Of a stretch of 64,000 nt of DNA, positions 9,806 to 19,718 are shown piece by piece. The stretch spans positions 78,158,198 through 78,222,197 of the forward strand of contig CM076193.1 in the NCBI GenBank assembly GCA_038277395.1. Direction: 5' to 3'. Made by a program: the position numbers and the translations under genes. Source of the stretch: Dryocosmus kuriphilus. Taxonomy: Eukaryota > Arthropoda > Insecta > Hymenoptera > Cynipidae. Under the pieces are notes generated by a model. That model was not told where the DNA came from. It was given only the letters and a program-made list of their open reading frames with translations, and searched no databases. Numbering within the stretch: position 1 is the first letter of the stretch; each line of letters opens with the position of its first letter.

Positions 9806-10972
9806 TTACATTCTCATCAGAGAAGGTATTAGATTTATGTAAAATTTGACTTTCGCGGATTTCATGAAATCTCCACGTTTTGAGACCCCCTGAGTCAGAA
9901 AAAACGGTTTTTACGACCGTGTCTGTCTGTCTGTCTGTTGTCGTCGTCGTCGCCTGTGGTCGCGATAACTTTCGAAGGACTAATCGGATTGGAGTGCGCT
10001 TTGGTACACTTCTTTAAGGGGTAAAAAGAAAGAACGAGTTCGTTAACCAGCGGTTTTTGACCAACGGTTATGATTTTATCCATCAAAAACGGTTTTCACA
10101 AAATCAAAAAATCCATTTTTCGGCTAAACTATGAGAGATACAAAAAAAAAGCAAGAAAGTAAAATTATTCATCTCAAAAAAATCTACAAATTTTGTCTTA
10201 ACCGTTTTTTGATGAAATGAACGGTTTTTGTTTTAATCAAGAAAACGCTATTAAAATTAAAAAAGTCTGGTTTACCGCCAAAATATTCAAGATACAAAAA
10301 AATGGTAAAGTACAAAGTTGGTCAATTAAAAAATATCTACAAATTTTGTTTTAATCGATAAAACGTTATTAAAAATCAAAATTTTTCCGTCAAACTATGC
10401 AAGATACGGAAAAATGATAATAAACAAAGTTGTTCGCCTTAAAAAGATCTAAAAATTTGCTCTCTATCATTTTTTTGAGCAGACGCTTAGTTTTTGAGTT
10501 ATTCGTGAAATATGTTATGAAGTATAAAGAAAACCACTTTTCAGCAAAACTTCGCAAGATATGAGAAAATATTAACAAGCAGAATTGTTCACGTTGGAAA
10601 GAGCTACAAAATTTATTTATAAGACTCATCGTTTTACTTTTAAGAATCAAAATCCTGTATTGTGAAAATTTGGAAAATCACAAAAAAAACTTTACCAATC
10701 TACAATGTGTTTTAAAAAAATGTAATGATCGAGCGCGAAGCGCGAGTGTCATGATGAGAATGTATTCCTTAAGGGCGAGAGAACCTTAAGTAAAATAGTT
10801 CCTTTTGGAATTTTTAATGTAAAGGTTTATATGATCCATAAACACCGAGCGCGTAGCGCGAGGTGAATAATTTATCGAGCGCGAAGCGCGAGTGTCAACA
10901 GACGCGCGCCCTGCGCGCGCTCATACTTCGCGCAAAGCGCGCGATGAGAATGTGCCCGCGAAGCGGGCAGAT
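9806..10972 (+). mobile_element. GH repeat, most complete copy (HINE/DINE-1-like non-autonomous element)
   Basis: Reference copy for the family. The order is: T-rich flank; ACATTCTCATC (9808-9818); a block containing GAGACCCCCTGAGTCAG; TGTC and GTC microsatellites (about 9917-9955); a block that reads MMDKIITVGQKPLVNELVLS on the minus strand; four diverged tandem units (starting about 10164, 10318, 10429, 10584); a first GATGAGAATGT (10753-10763) followed by a CTTAAGG/CCTTAAG stem-loop; several GCGAAGC-type hairpins; a second GATGAGAATGT (10943-10953); and a terminal stem-loop GCCCGCGAAGCGGGC (10954-10968) followed by AGATTTTT. Subterminal inverted repeats, a central microsatellite, a 3' stem-loop and T-rich insertion sites are known for Helentron-associated elements (HINE/DINE-1). 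The family name is my inference; no protein gene is carried. Confidence 0.75.
10728..10968. repeat. Cluster of GNA-triloop mini-hairpins
   Basis: At least five short inverted repeats share a GCGNAGC-type core: GCGCGAAGCGCG (near 10733), GCGCGTAGCGCG (near 10852), GCGCGAAGCGCG (near 10877), CGCGCAAAGCGCGC (near 10930, variant loop) and GCCCGCGAAGCGGGC (10954-10968). CGCGCGCCCTGCGCGCG near 10904 adds a sixth hairpin with a different loop. The seven-base d(GCGAAGC) is a known exceptionally stable DNA mini-hairpin. Confidence 0.75.
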
Positions 10973-12010
10973 TTTTTTTTATTAATTTGGACCCAAAATA
11001 GAAAGAAAATTCCTATTTCAGAGCTACCCATGAGAAAGTTAATCTGCAGCAAGTAACTACTTCTAAAATTAATTTAAAAATACTGACAGTGGAGATAAAA
11101 ATCTCTAAAAATAATTTGAAAATATATTTTTTGCGCTCTACTTGACTTTCTCGCCTGATTTTAGATTTTATTTTCATTTTACTAACAATCTATTAAAATG
11201 TGATGTCGGTAACACATTTTTACAAATCATAGGTTAACTTAAGAACAGTTAACATTCTTGTGCTTTTGTGAATACTTAGGGGAAAGTCGGATATGGTGGG
11301 GTGCGGGGCACGGTGGACATTCCAAATAACGCCCGTGTTTTGTTGATTTTTGTATTAATTTTTTACATGAAATAGTTTTCTTTGGTTGGAAAAATAGCGC
11401 TGTAATGTGATTTCTGGTTTAAAATACGTTTTATAAGAGTAATGACAAAAAACAGTTTTGGCGGAAACAGACGTAAAAGTTTGTGGCAGAAATGAAGTAT
11501 TTACAGCATATTTTGAAAGATTTGAAGCATGAAAAAGTTATATTTTAATAGGTGAAGTATTTTTTTAAAAATTCTAATATCAAGTTGATTTTATGAATGT
11601 TCTAAATATGTCAAAATTAATTAAATCTTGCAACATAACATACGGTGCACGATGGTCGAAAAATTTGGTGCAGATGGTAACAGTGTTCGATAACAGGTCG
11701 GTAATTTGATCGGTAGGTAATGCAGAAATTTTAGAGAGCTGATATTTATCCGTGAGTTGCCGCCCGTTGCGTCTAATAAAAAAAGGCTAAATGGATAATA
11801 AAAAATAAGTCGATAATGACGAAAATTGGGACCAATTTCCCAATACCAATTTCTTTTTTTATTCATTTGAAAGAGACCGCATTATGTAAGTTTGAAATTT
11901 CGTGGTTATAATCTACAATATTAAAAACTGGGATAAAAGTTATAAATTTATTTCCACTTCTCATTATCATTTTTTTATTTGAAATATGCTTCAAAGGATT
12001 CTCTTTACTT
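10973..12010. other. AT-rich spacer, nothing recognised
   Basis: Between the GH copy and the left part of X-A. It contains one G-rich patch (GGTGGGGTGCGGGGCACGG near 11297). The short minus-strand reading frame at 11621-11866 has no recognisable motif and no support. Confidence 0.5.
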
Positions 12011-12391
12011 AGCCTAGTTTTTCGTTTATAGACGCTTCTTCAGATGGACAATCAGCAAGTGACTTCCCATCGTTACCCTCTTCCAGGGTAAACTTATGTA
12101 TACTTTACTCACCTATCAATTACCAAATCGACGTTACCCCGTATCCTAGTCTCCTTTACCCATGACCCTAGCCGAATTTACCTACACATTACCAGGTTTA
12201 CATTACAGAGAGAGCACGGTGCGCCAGAAGAGGGTTCTAACAGCGACGAAACGACCCCTTCAGGATTATTTTCCTTTATCACTCTACTATCAATTCTGCA
12301 TTATTTAAGCCTTTTATTGTAAAATGTTTGAATGAAAGCTTTTCGAAAAAAAATTAAAAATAAGAATAAAATTTCAAAAATAGAAACAAAA

Positions 12392-13397
12392 ATCTGCCCG
12401 CTTCGCGGGCACATTCCCATCGCGCGCTTCGCGCGAAGTATGAGCGCGCGTCTGTTGGCACTCGCGCTTCGCGCTCGGTGTTTATGGATCGTATAAACCT
12501 TTAAATTAAAAATTCCAAAAGAAATTATTTTACTTAAGGCTCTATCGCCCTTAAGGAATACATTCTCATCATGACACTCGCGCTTCGCGCTCGATAATTA
12601 CATTTTTTAAAACACATTGTAGATTGGTAAAGTTTTTTAGTGATTTTCCAAATTTTCACAATAGAGGATTTCGATTCTTAAAAGTAGAACGATGAGTCTT
12701 ACCGAATAAATTTTGCAGCTCTTTCCAAGGTGAACAATTCTGCTTGTTAATATTTTCTTAATCTTGCACAGTTTTGCTGAAAAGTGGTTTTCTTTATATT
12801 TCATAACATATATCACGAATAACTCAAAAACTACGCGTCTGATCAAAAAAATGATAGAGAGCAAATTTGTAGACCTTTTAGAGACGAACAACTTTGTTTA
12901 TTATTATTTTTCGGTATCTTCCATAGTTTGGCGGGAAATTTGAAATTTTTCATTTTTAATAACGTTTTATCAATTAAAACAAAAACTGTGCATTTTATCA
13001 AAAAATGGTTAAGACAAAATTTGTAGACTTTTTTAAGATGAACAATTTTACTTTCTTACATTTTTTTGTATCTCTCATAGTTTAGCCGGAAAACGGACTT
13101 TTTAATTTTGTGAAAACCGTTTTTGATGGATAAAACCATAAACGTTGGTCAAAAACCGCTGGTTAACAAACTCGTCCTTTCTTTTTACCCCTTAAAGAAG
13201 TGTACCAAAGCCCAATCCAATCCGATTAGTCCTTCGAAAGTTATCGTGGGAACAGATTCCAACGACAACGACGACAACGACAACGACGACGACGACGACG
13301 ACGACAACAGACAGACAGACACCGACGTAAAAACCGTTTTTTTCGGATTCAGGAGGTCTCTAATCTAATCTAATACCTTCTCTGATGAGAATGTAAA
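12392..13397 (-). mobile_element. GH repeat, complete copy nested in the left TIR
   Basis: Has the terminal stem-loop GCCCGCTTCGCGGGC at 12396-12410 and the opposite terminus GATGAGAATGT at 13384-13394. It interrupts an oligo-A run: the equivalent place in the right TIR (about 14470-14490) reads AACAAAAAATTTTT without the insert, a within-element empty site. The block at 13123 reads MMDKTINVGQKPLVNKLVLS, followed by a long GAC/AAC microsatellite (about 13258-13308). Confidence 0.85.
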
Positions 13398-13626
13398 AAA
13401 TAGAATTTTACGTTTTAAAAGTGATTTCGACTGATGTGCTTTATGCAACAGAAACTAAATTTTTTTTTTATTTACGTAAGTGATAAGTTTTTTTTTGACG
13501 TAACTTTTACCTAATACAAAAGTAAAATTTAATCGAATAGTTTAACTAGATTCATTTAGCTACCAATAGCCCTAACGTATTGATATTTTTGATATTTTTA
13601 TTGTTTGAAAAACAATTAATCTTGGG

Positions 13627-14283
13627 TTGCGGAGGGTAGTAACAGGATTGACGTCAAAAAAAAAAAACTGCATAAACCCTCCAATCATTACTTCGCTCAC
13701 CTCTAGTCAAGAAATAATTGATATTATTGCCCCACCAGAATTACACTTATTACTTGGAGCTGTTAATACACTATTCAGTCACATGCTGAAGATCACTAAA
13801 AATTGTTTGGATTGGGCTAAGCTGAGCAACGTTGAAAGATCAGTAACGTACGGAACTCCAAAATTCGAAGGAAATCAATGCAAAAAAGTATTGGACAACG
13901 TTGATAAGTTGCGTTCTATTTGCGATATTGGCTGTTTAAAATACGTGAAATTTCTTGAAAGTTTACGTTCTGTGGTTAATAGCAGTTTTTCTTTAAAGTT
14001 AGAAGACTCTTATCAAAGTGATATTGATAAATTTAGAAAGGAATATATTGACCTTAATTTACCCATTACTCCAAAGATTCATGCGATTTTTCATCATGTG
14101 CCTCAGTTTTGTTTGAGAACCGGAAGAGGTCTTGGATTTTACAGCGAACAGGCTGTCGAATCATTGCATCATGACTTCAACAAAACTGGGGAAAAATATA
14201 AAGTTTCCAATGTAAATTCTGACTACCCTACAAAGTTGTTAAGTGCACTGTGCGATTATAATAGTCATCACATAAGATTATGA
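13627..14283 (+). CDS. Transposon-borne C-terminal exon, unnamed family
   Basis: An open 218-codon stretch ending in TGA at 14281, with no ATG at its left end (first in-frame ATG is in LFSHMLKITK), so it is a 3' exon or a truncated gene; a CAG acceptor-like site lies just inside at about 13646. Motifs in order: PPELHLLLGAVNTLF (about residues 36-50), WAKLSNVERSVTYGTPKFEG (about 65-84), NQCKKVLDNVDKLRSICDIG, LPITPKIHAIFHHVPQFC (about 148-165), then GLGFYSEQAVESLHHDF (about 171-187). I recall similar uncharacterised multi-copy proteins from insects and cnidarians, but cannot name a family or function. Its place between TIRs supports a transposon origin. The missing N-terminus may have been lost when the GH repeat inserted. 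Confidence 0.6.
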   Translation: MRRVVTGLTSKKKNCINPPIITSLTSSQEIIDIIAPPELHLLLGAVNTLFSHMLKITKNCLDWAKLSNVERSVTYGTPKFEGNQCKKVLDNVDKLRSICDIGCLKYVKFLESLRSVVNSSFSLKLEDSYQSDIDKFRKEYIDLNLPITPKIHAIFHHVPQFCLRTGRGLGFYSEQAVESLHHDFNKTGEKYKVSNVNSDYPTKLLSALCDYNSHHIRL

Positions 14284-15019
14284 AATGTTACGTTGTGTTA
14301 TTTTTTGTTATATTAATTTAATCAAATATATATATATATTATATCAGTCAATACCATTTTTGAAGCATAAAATTCTATTTTTTTTTCGTCATAAAATTGT
14401 TATGTTATGATGCTTTGTTGAAATACATGTTAAATATATATTAAATTTATAAACCTAAGTTGTCATAAAAATTTTTTGTTCCTATTTTTAAAATTTTATT
14501 CTTATTTTTAATTTTTTTCGAAAAGCGCTCTTTCAAATATTTTCCAAATAGGCTTAAATAATGCAGAATTGATAGTAGAATGAGAAAAAAAAATCCTGAA
14601 GAGGTCATTCAGTAGCTATAAGAGTCCTCTTCTGGCACCCCGTGAGAGACTTTTAAGCATAATTAATTAAGCACCTTTAGAACTAAAATAGTTATCTCTA
14701 TTCATAATTTTTAGATTGTTTAGCTTAATGCATATGATTTGGGTAAGCATAAATCATTCACAAAATTCTTTTATAATTACTTTCTTAATTTTTGCACGTG
14801 AATTTATATATGGGGATGCTATCGACAGGAAATTTGAGCTATATTTTTATTTCCCATTTCTAAATAAAAGTCACGGATAAAGTTCCGAATTGCTGAATTT
14901 TCCGATTTTATTGAAACTTTGTATACTTATGTATTTTGACGCGCTGATTACGAATATGATAGTGAAAATTGGCGACTAAGCTATTTTCATGGTGAAAACC
15001 ATAAAAAACACCGTAAAAA

Positions 15020-15590
15020 TCAAGTTTTTTTTGCGTTTATCTCAATAAATACGCAGAATTTCGAAAAATGTTTTAAACAAAAGTCTTAGCTAGTATAAAA
15101 ATACATCTTTTTTGTAGAATACACTTTTTGCCTAAAACCATTATTTTTCGAGAAAAAGAGGATTGCGTTGGAAAAACAAGAAAAAGACGAAGAAAGTTAC
15201 GGAAATGCGTTCGGTCACGTTTTTTGCGTTTATCTAAACTAATACGCACAATATTATCAAATATTGGAAACAAAAGTTGTACATCTAATCGAGTTACACA
15301 TATTTTGTCTGTAACATTTTTATCTAGAAGTAATAGTTTTCGCGAAAATTAGTGATACATCGATTATCATGGAAAGAAACCCCTCAAAAATCAAGGTTTT
15401 TTTGCGTTTAGATTAGTCAATACGCAAACTTTCGCAAAATCTTTGAAACAAAAGTTGTGAACCTCATCGACATACACATTTTTTGTTTTAAACATTTTTT
15501 TCATACGAGTGATAGTTTTCGAGAAAATTAGTGATACATCTGATAAAATTTAACAAATTTTAGTGCAATAAGCGACAGGTCTTTCTCTAT
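15020..15590. repeat. Subterminal repeats of Merlin (TTTTTTGCGTTTA units)
   Basis: The motif TTTTTTGCGTTTATCT followed by AATACGCA and, about 20 bases later, AACAAAAGT recurs near 15025, 15227 and 15397, at 170-200 bp spacing. Such subterminal repeats are common transposase-binding or structural regions; that role here is inferred. Confidence 0.55.
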
Positions 15591-16699
15591 CGTCCGCGCT
15601 CCTAGTACTAACAGGCGTGTGTTTCAGGCCTCGGATATTTGAAAAAGAGTCCGGGGCAACTTGGTGGGGATAACCCCACCACCGCGACGAAGTAATGTGT
15701 GAGACAAGGAACTAGGTTTCTTCGTCTTTCGCAAGCTGCCGCTTCGTGTAAAGTCGAAAATACACGAACGGTGAGTCGGTGAGTTGTCCTGGTTACAAGC
15801 TGCGCTCGGGTAAGCCGAAAATGCACGAATACGAAAGAAGATTGGAGCACTCACCGACGATAGCCGACTTCGCGTTCGCGACTACTCGGTTTCGACCTTG
15901 AAGCCTTTGAAGGCATTTGGAGGATAGAGTTGATTTTTCATTTTTAATAAAATCGACGTTAACGTGAGAAGTTAGCTGACGATACATTTTTATCTCTGTT
16001 CTCATTGGTCTAATACTTGATTATGAAGATAGCGTTGAACAGAAAGGCGTCAAATATGAATTTTTCAAATGTAGCAGAAAGACTTCAAATATACATGTAA
16101 TGAAGTTTTGACATATTTAATCATTATGCTTTTCAGGAATTCTTATGAAATGTTTTAGACGATCTCATTCTAAAGCGAGTAAATTATAAGACACTGGAGG
16201 TTTTGTAAAGTTGAAATATATTGAATATATGTGTATGGGGTTTTGAGGTTAGATTAATATCTATTACTTTCAAGTCAGTTTTTATTATATCTATGTTTTT
16301 TTTCAATTGAATTTAAATACTCTAAAGTTAAAATGATAACAATAAAAAAAAATCAATAATCAATTTCATTTTCGAATAACATTGAGCATTATGACATATG
16401 CGTTTTTTTTTTAGTTTGCAGAAAACATTTTAATTTTGTATTTTTTGAAATTTTTGTTTGAAACACATTGTTCTTACTTTAATTTAAAAACATAAAGACT
16501 AGAAACTATTGAAGAATAAACAGTTTTAATAAAACGCACAATTGTCAAAACAAGTGTGACCATAAAAATACGATAAACAGAGTTTTTATTCAAAATAACC
16601 TATAAATAATCATTACATGGTATAATTTTGTTCAATGTTATTCGAAAATTAAATAAACAAACACTTTGATTAATAAAAAAAAAAAATTTTTTAAATGGT

Positions 16700-16768
16700 T
16701 TTAGTGAGAATCGAACGCGTAACCTTATGACTATCAGTCAAGCACTCTACCAGGGAGCTACCGACGCT
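16700..16768 (-). pseudogene. tRNA-like sequence, Ile(GAU)-like, degenerate
   Basis: On the minus strand: an A-box-like GTAGCTCCCTGGTAGAG, then CTTGACTGATAGTCATAAG with GAT in the anticodon position, then a B-box-like GCGTTCGATTCTC. The T-arm and acceptor stems do not pair properly, so it is not expected to make a tRNA. The boundary of the inverted arm (16741) falls inside the anticodon arm. Confidence 0.45.
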
Positions 16769-17559
16769 TGGAGTTACGTTTACAATAGCTCTATGACCAT
16801 GCGTTCGCAATTTTTCAAATGCATTTTTCTCGAAAATGGGCTAAAATTGCGTCTTCTTGATTTTTCTCAGAAAACCTCTGGTACGTACCTTTCATTGACG
16901 AGAGTATCAATTCAAACAAACAACACCATACCTAAAGGTCCCCTTGTTAGTGAAATTTAGCGGAAGCGTATTAAAAAGAATTAAAAAGTAGAAGAATGTA
17001 AAAGCAGGAATAGAAAAGCTGAAAATAATTTCACTTTGAGAACGCTATATCGAATTGAAATTTATGGATTGTTTCCTCATTAATAAATATTTTGTATTAT
17101 ATTTTCATATTATTTATAAATAATAATTCTTTACTTATACTGCAAGGAAAATTGTTATGATTGTTGAAAATAATTATACCGTATTATTATCGATTATCAT
17201 TAGCAATGACTATTACATATTTATGATGCATTTATGTAACCTACTTTTTTAATTATTAAATCGTTTTATAACTTACATGTATTGCAAAAATATTCAAATT
17301 TATATTTATTTATATTTTAATAATTTATTGAAACGTGTGTTAAAATGCACTAATCTCTGCTCAAATTGAGGAGAATACATTGCAGATGAAATCTATTGAA
17401 ATGTGTGAATTAAAATACTTTTAATTCTAGGGAGGCAGACTTGAATCGACTAGAATTAAAATTTCAAAACTTATATTCCACATTAAAGAAATAAAACAAC
17501 TTATTATGTCAATTTATTTTGTGAACTAATTAAAAAGAATTAAATTAACGTTTACCGTT

Positions 17560-18310
17560 TAACCTGATAATTATTTTTAATATATTAAATTAATCAACGT
17601 TTTGACTTTATACTTACCCCCTGATGAAAAAAATTTCTACGAGAAGCTACAGCATTCTTTAAAAGCGTCATTTTTATAGATGATTTTAAAAAATTGTAGA
17701 CTTTTATTAATTTTGCTTAGAAAATTACAAATTTTTATGAAAAATAAAAATTTGTAAAGAATAATTATGAAGTTTTATGATTTTATATGAAAAGTAAAGA
17801 TCTACTAAGAAAATTTATGCCAATCTACTACAAAATACAATCTCAATTTTTCATATTAGTTTGTACAAAATTACGAATTTCTACAAATATTCATGAATAA
17901 TTACACTTTTGTATGAAATTTTACAAGTATCTATACGGCTGGTAAAAACTAGATCTACTTTTTCATAGTTATTCTTAGGAAATTACAAATTTCTACACAC
18001 AAGTACAAAATTATGAAGTAGAAAAGTTGAAGAAAAGTAGAAAATTATGAATTTCTAAAAAAGAAATGACAAAAATGTGCTAGACAAGGAACTAGGTTTC
18101 TTCGCCTCCCCCATTACAGTTTCCAAACCATCATAAATGTTGTAAATTGAGCATTTCATGAGTTTTAGGATTATGCATTTTTAAAATTCTTTAGTTTTCT
18201 TTTATTATAAGTTTCAGTATGTTTCCTCAATTTTTTGGAAAATCGTGGGGAAATTATGGGAAATCCAGGAAAGTAATGAAAACTAGTAGGAAATCATGGG
18301 AAATGATAGT
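17560..18310. repeat. AT-rich spacer with degenerate short repeats
   Basis: The spacer between the arms contains many variants of AAATTACAAATTTCTACA (17640-18060) and of GGGAAATCATG (18240-18310). No gene is seen. Confidence 0.45.
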
Positions 18311-18550
18311 AAAATTACTAGAGTCGACGCTAATAAAACACATTTTTGTAAGCCAATACATAAAAACAGTTTATTAGGCTCAGTGGAAAAAAAAAATCCC
18401 GAGGGAAAAAAAACCACACTCCTGCATTCAATTTCACTCATCCGCATACGCAAAGTATTACTTATAAATTTTTGCAAAATTACTTATAAAAATTTTTTTT
18501 GTAAGTCAATATATAAAAAAAATTTGTAAGTTTTGGAATTTTTAAAAGGT

Positions 18551-18598
18551 TTGACTGATAGTCATAAGGTTGCGCGTTCGATTCTCGCTAAACCCACT
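18551..18598 (+). pseudogene. 3' half of the tRNA-like sequence in the right arm
   Basis: TTGACTGATAGTCATAAGG followed by GCGCGTTCGATTCTCGC matches the anticodon-to-T-arm part of the tRNA-like sequence at 16700-16768. The A-box half is absent because the inverted arm starts exactly here. The T-stem pairs better in this copy (four of five pairs). Confidence 0.45.
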
Positions 18599-19718
18599 TA
18601 AAAAATTTTTTTTTTATTTATCAAAAGGCTTGTTTATTTAATTCTCGAATAACATTGAACAAAATTATACCATGTAATGACTATTTATAGGTTATTTTGA
18701 ATAAAAACTCTGTTTATCGTATTTTTATGGTCACTTGTTTTGACAATTGTGCGTTCTATTAAAACTGTTTATTCTTCAATAGTTTATAGTCTTTATGTTA
18801 TTAAATTAAAGTAGGAACAATGTGTTTCAAACAAAAATTTCAAAAAATACAAAATTAAAATATTTTCTGCAAACTAAAAAAAAAAACGCATAAGTCATAA
18901 TGCTCAATGTTATTCGAAAATTAAATTGATTATTGATTTTTTTTATTGATTATCATTTTAACTTTAGAATATTTAAATTCAATTGGAAAAAACCATAGAT
19001 ATTAATAAAAACTGACTTGAAAGTAATAGATCTTAATCTAACCTCAAAACCCCATACATATATATCCAATACATTTCGACTTTACAAACCTCCAGTGTCT
19101 TATAATTTACTCGCTGTAGAATCAGATCGTCTAAAACATTTCATAAGAATTCCTGAAAAACATAATGATTAAATATTTCAAAACTTCATTACATGTATAT
19201 TTGAAGTCTTTTGCTACATTTAAAAAATTCATATTTGACGCCTTTCTGTTCAACGCTATCTTCATAATCAAGTATTAGACCAATGAGAACAGAGATAAAA
19301 ATGTAACGTCAGCTAGCTTCTCGCGTTAACGTCGATTTTATAAAATGAAAAATCAAGTCCATCCTCCAAATGCTTTCAAATGCTTCAAGGTCGAAACCGA
19401 GTAATCGCGAACGCGAAGTCGGCTATCGTCGGTGAGTGCTCCAATCGTTCGTATTCGTGCATTTTCGGCTTACCCGAGCGCAGCTTGTAACCAGGACAAC
19501 TCACCGACTCACCGTTCGTGTATTTTCGACTTTACACGAAGCGGCAGCGTGCGAAAGACGAAGAAACCTAGTTCCTTGTCTCACACATTACTTCGTCGCG
19601 GTGGTGGGGTTATCCCCACCAAGTTGCCCCGGACTCTTTTTCAAATATCCGAGGCCTGGTGTGTTTCATGCGTGCATTCATTATTTTCGAAGTTTTCTTC
19701 TCTCGAGTTCTAACCAAC

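Larger units (their letters stand above)
12215..14644 (+). mobile_element. TIR DNA transposon with 4-bp duplication, superfamily not assigned
   Basis: Long inverted ends of about 165-175 bp: CACGGTGCGCCAGAAGAGG at 12215 matches the reverse complement of CCTCTTCTGGCACCCCGTG ending at 14644, and the match continues through CAATTCTGCATTATTTAAGC. Both sides have AGAG (12211-12214 and 14645-14648), while copy B of X has a single uninterrupted CAGGGAGAGACTTTTAAGC at about 59573. The element holds an open C-terminal coding exon (13627-14283) and a nested GH copy (12392-13397). A 4-bp duplication fits Academ, Sola, Ginger or Chapaev-like groups; I cannot choose. Confidence 0.8.
15625..19658. mobile_element. 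4-kb element with 1.1-kb inverted arms, nested in Merlin
   Basis: The arms 15625-16741 and 18551-19658 are near-identical inverted copies starting CAGGCCTCGGATATTTG and ending in its complement. The exact 8-bp duplication GTGTGTTT lies at 15617-15624 and 19659-19666. A CAGG start with an 8-bp duplication suggests hAT mobilisation. There is no transposase inside. The arms carry a GGTGGGGATAACCCCACC hairpin; the reading frames across them (for example 19432-19726) are open in several frames by base composition and are not convincing genes. The 1.8-kb spacer is AT-rich and repeats part of the arm (AGACAAGGAACTAGGTTTCT at 18082). Confidence 0.85.

Noticed and set aside
10728..10968. CRISPR-like array
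   Set aside because: The GCGAAGC repeats are short, irregularly spaced and differ in stem, and the surrounding sequence is eukaryotic; no direct repeat/spacer pattern.
16700..16768. Functional tRNA-Ile gene
   Set aside because: The A and B boxes are visible, but the acceptor and T stems do not pair and the anticodon stem is disturbed; kept only as a tRNA-like pseudogene.
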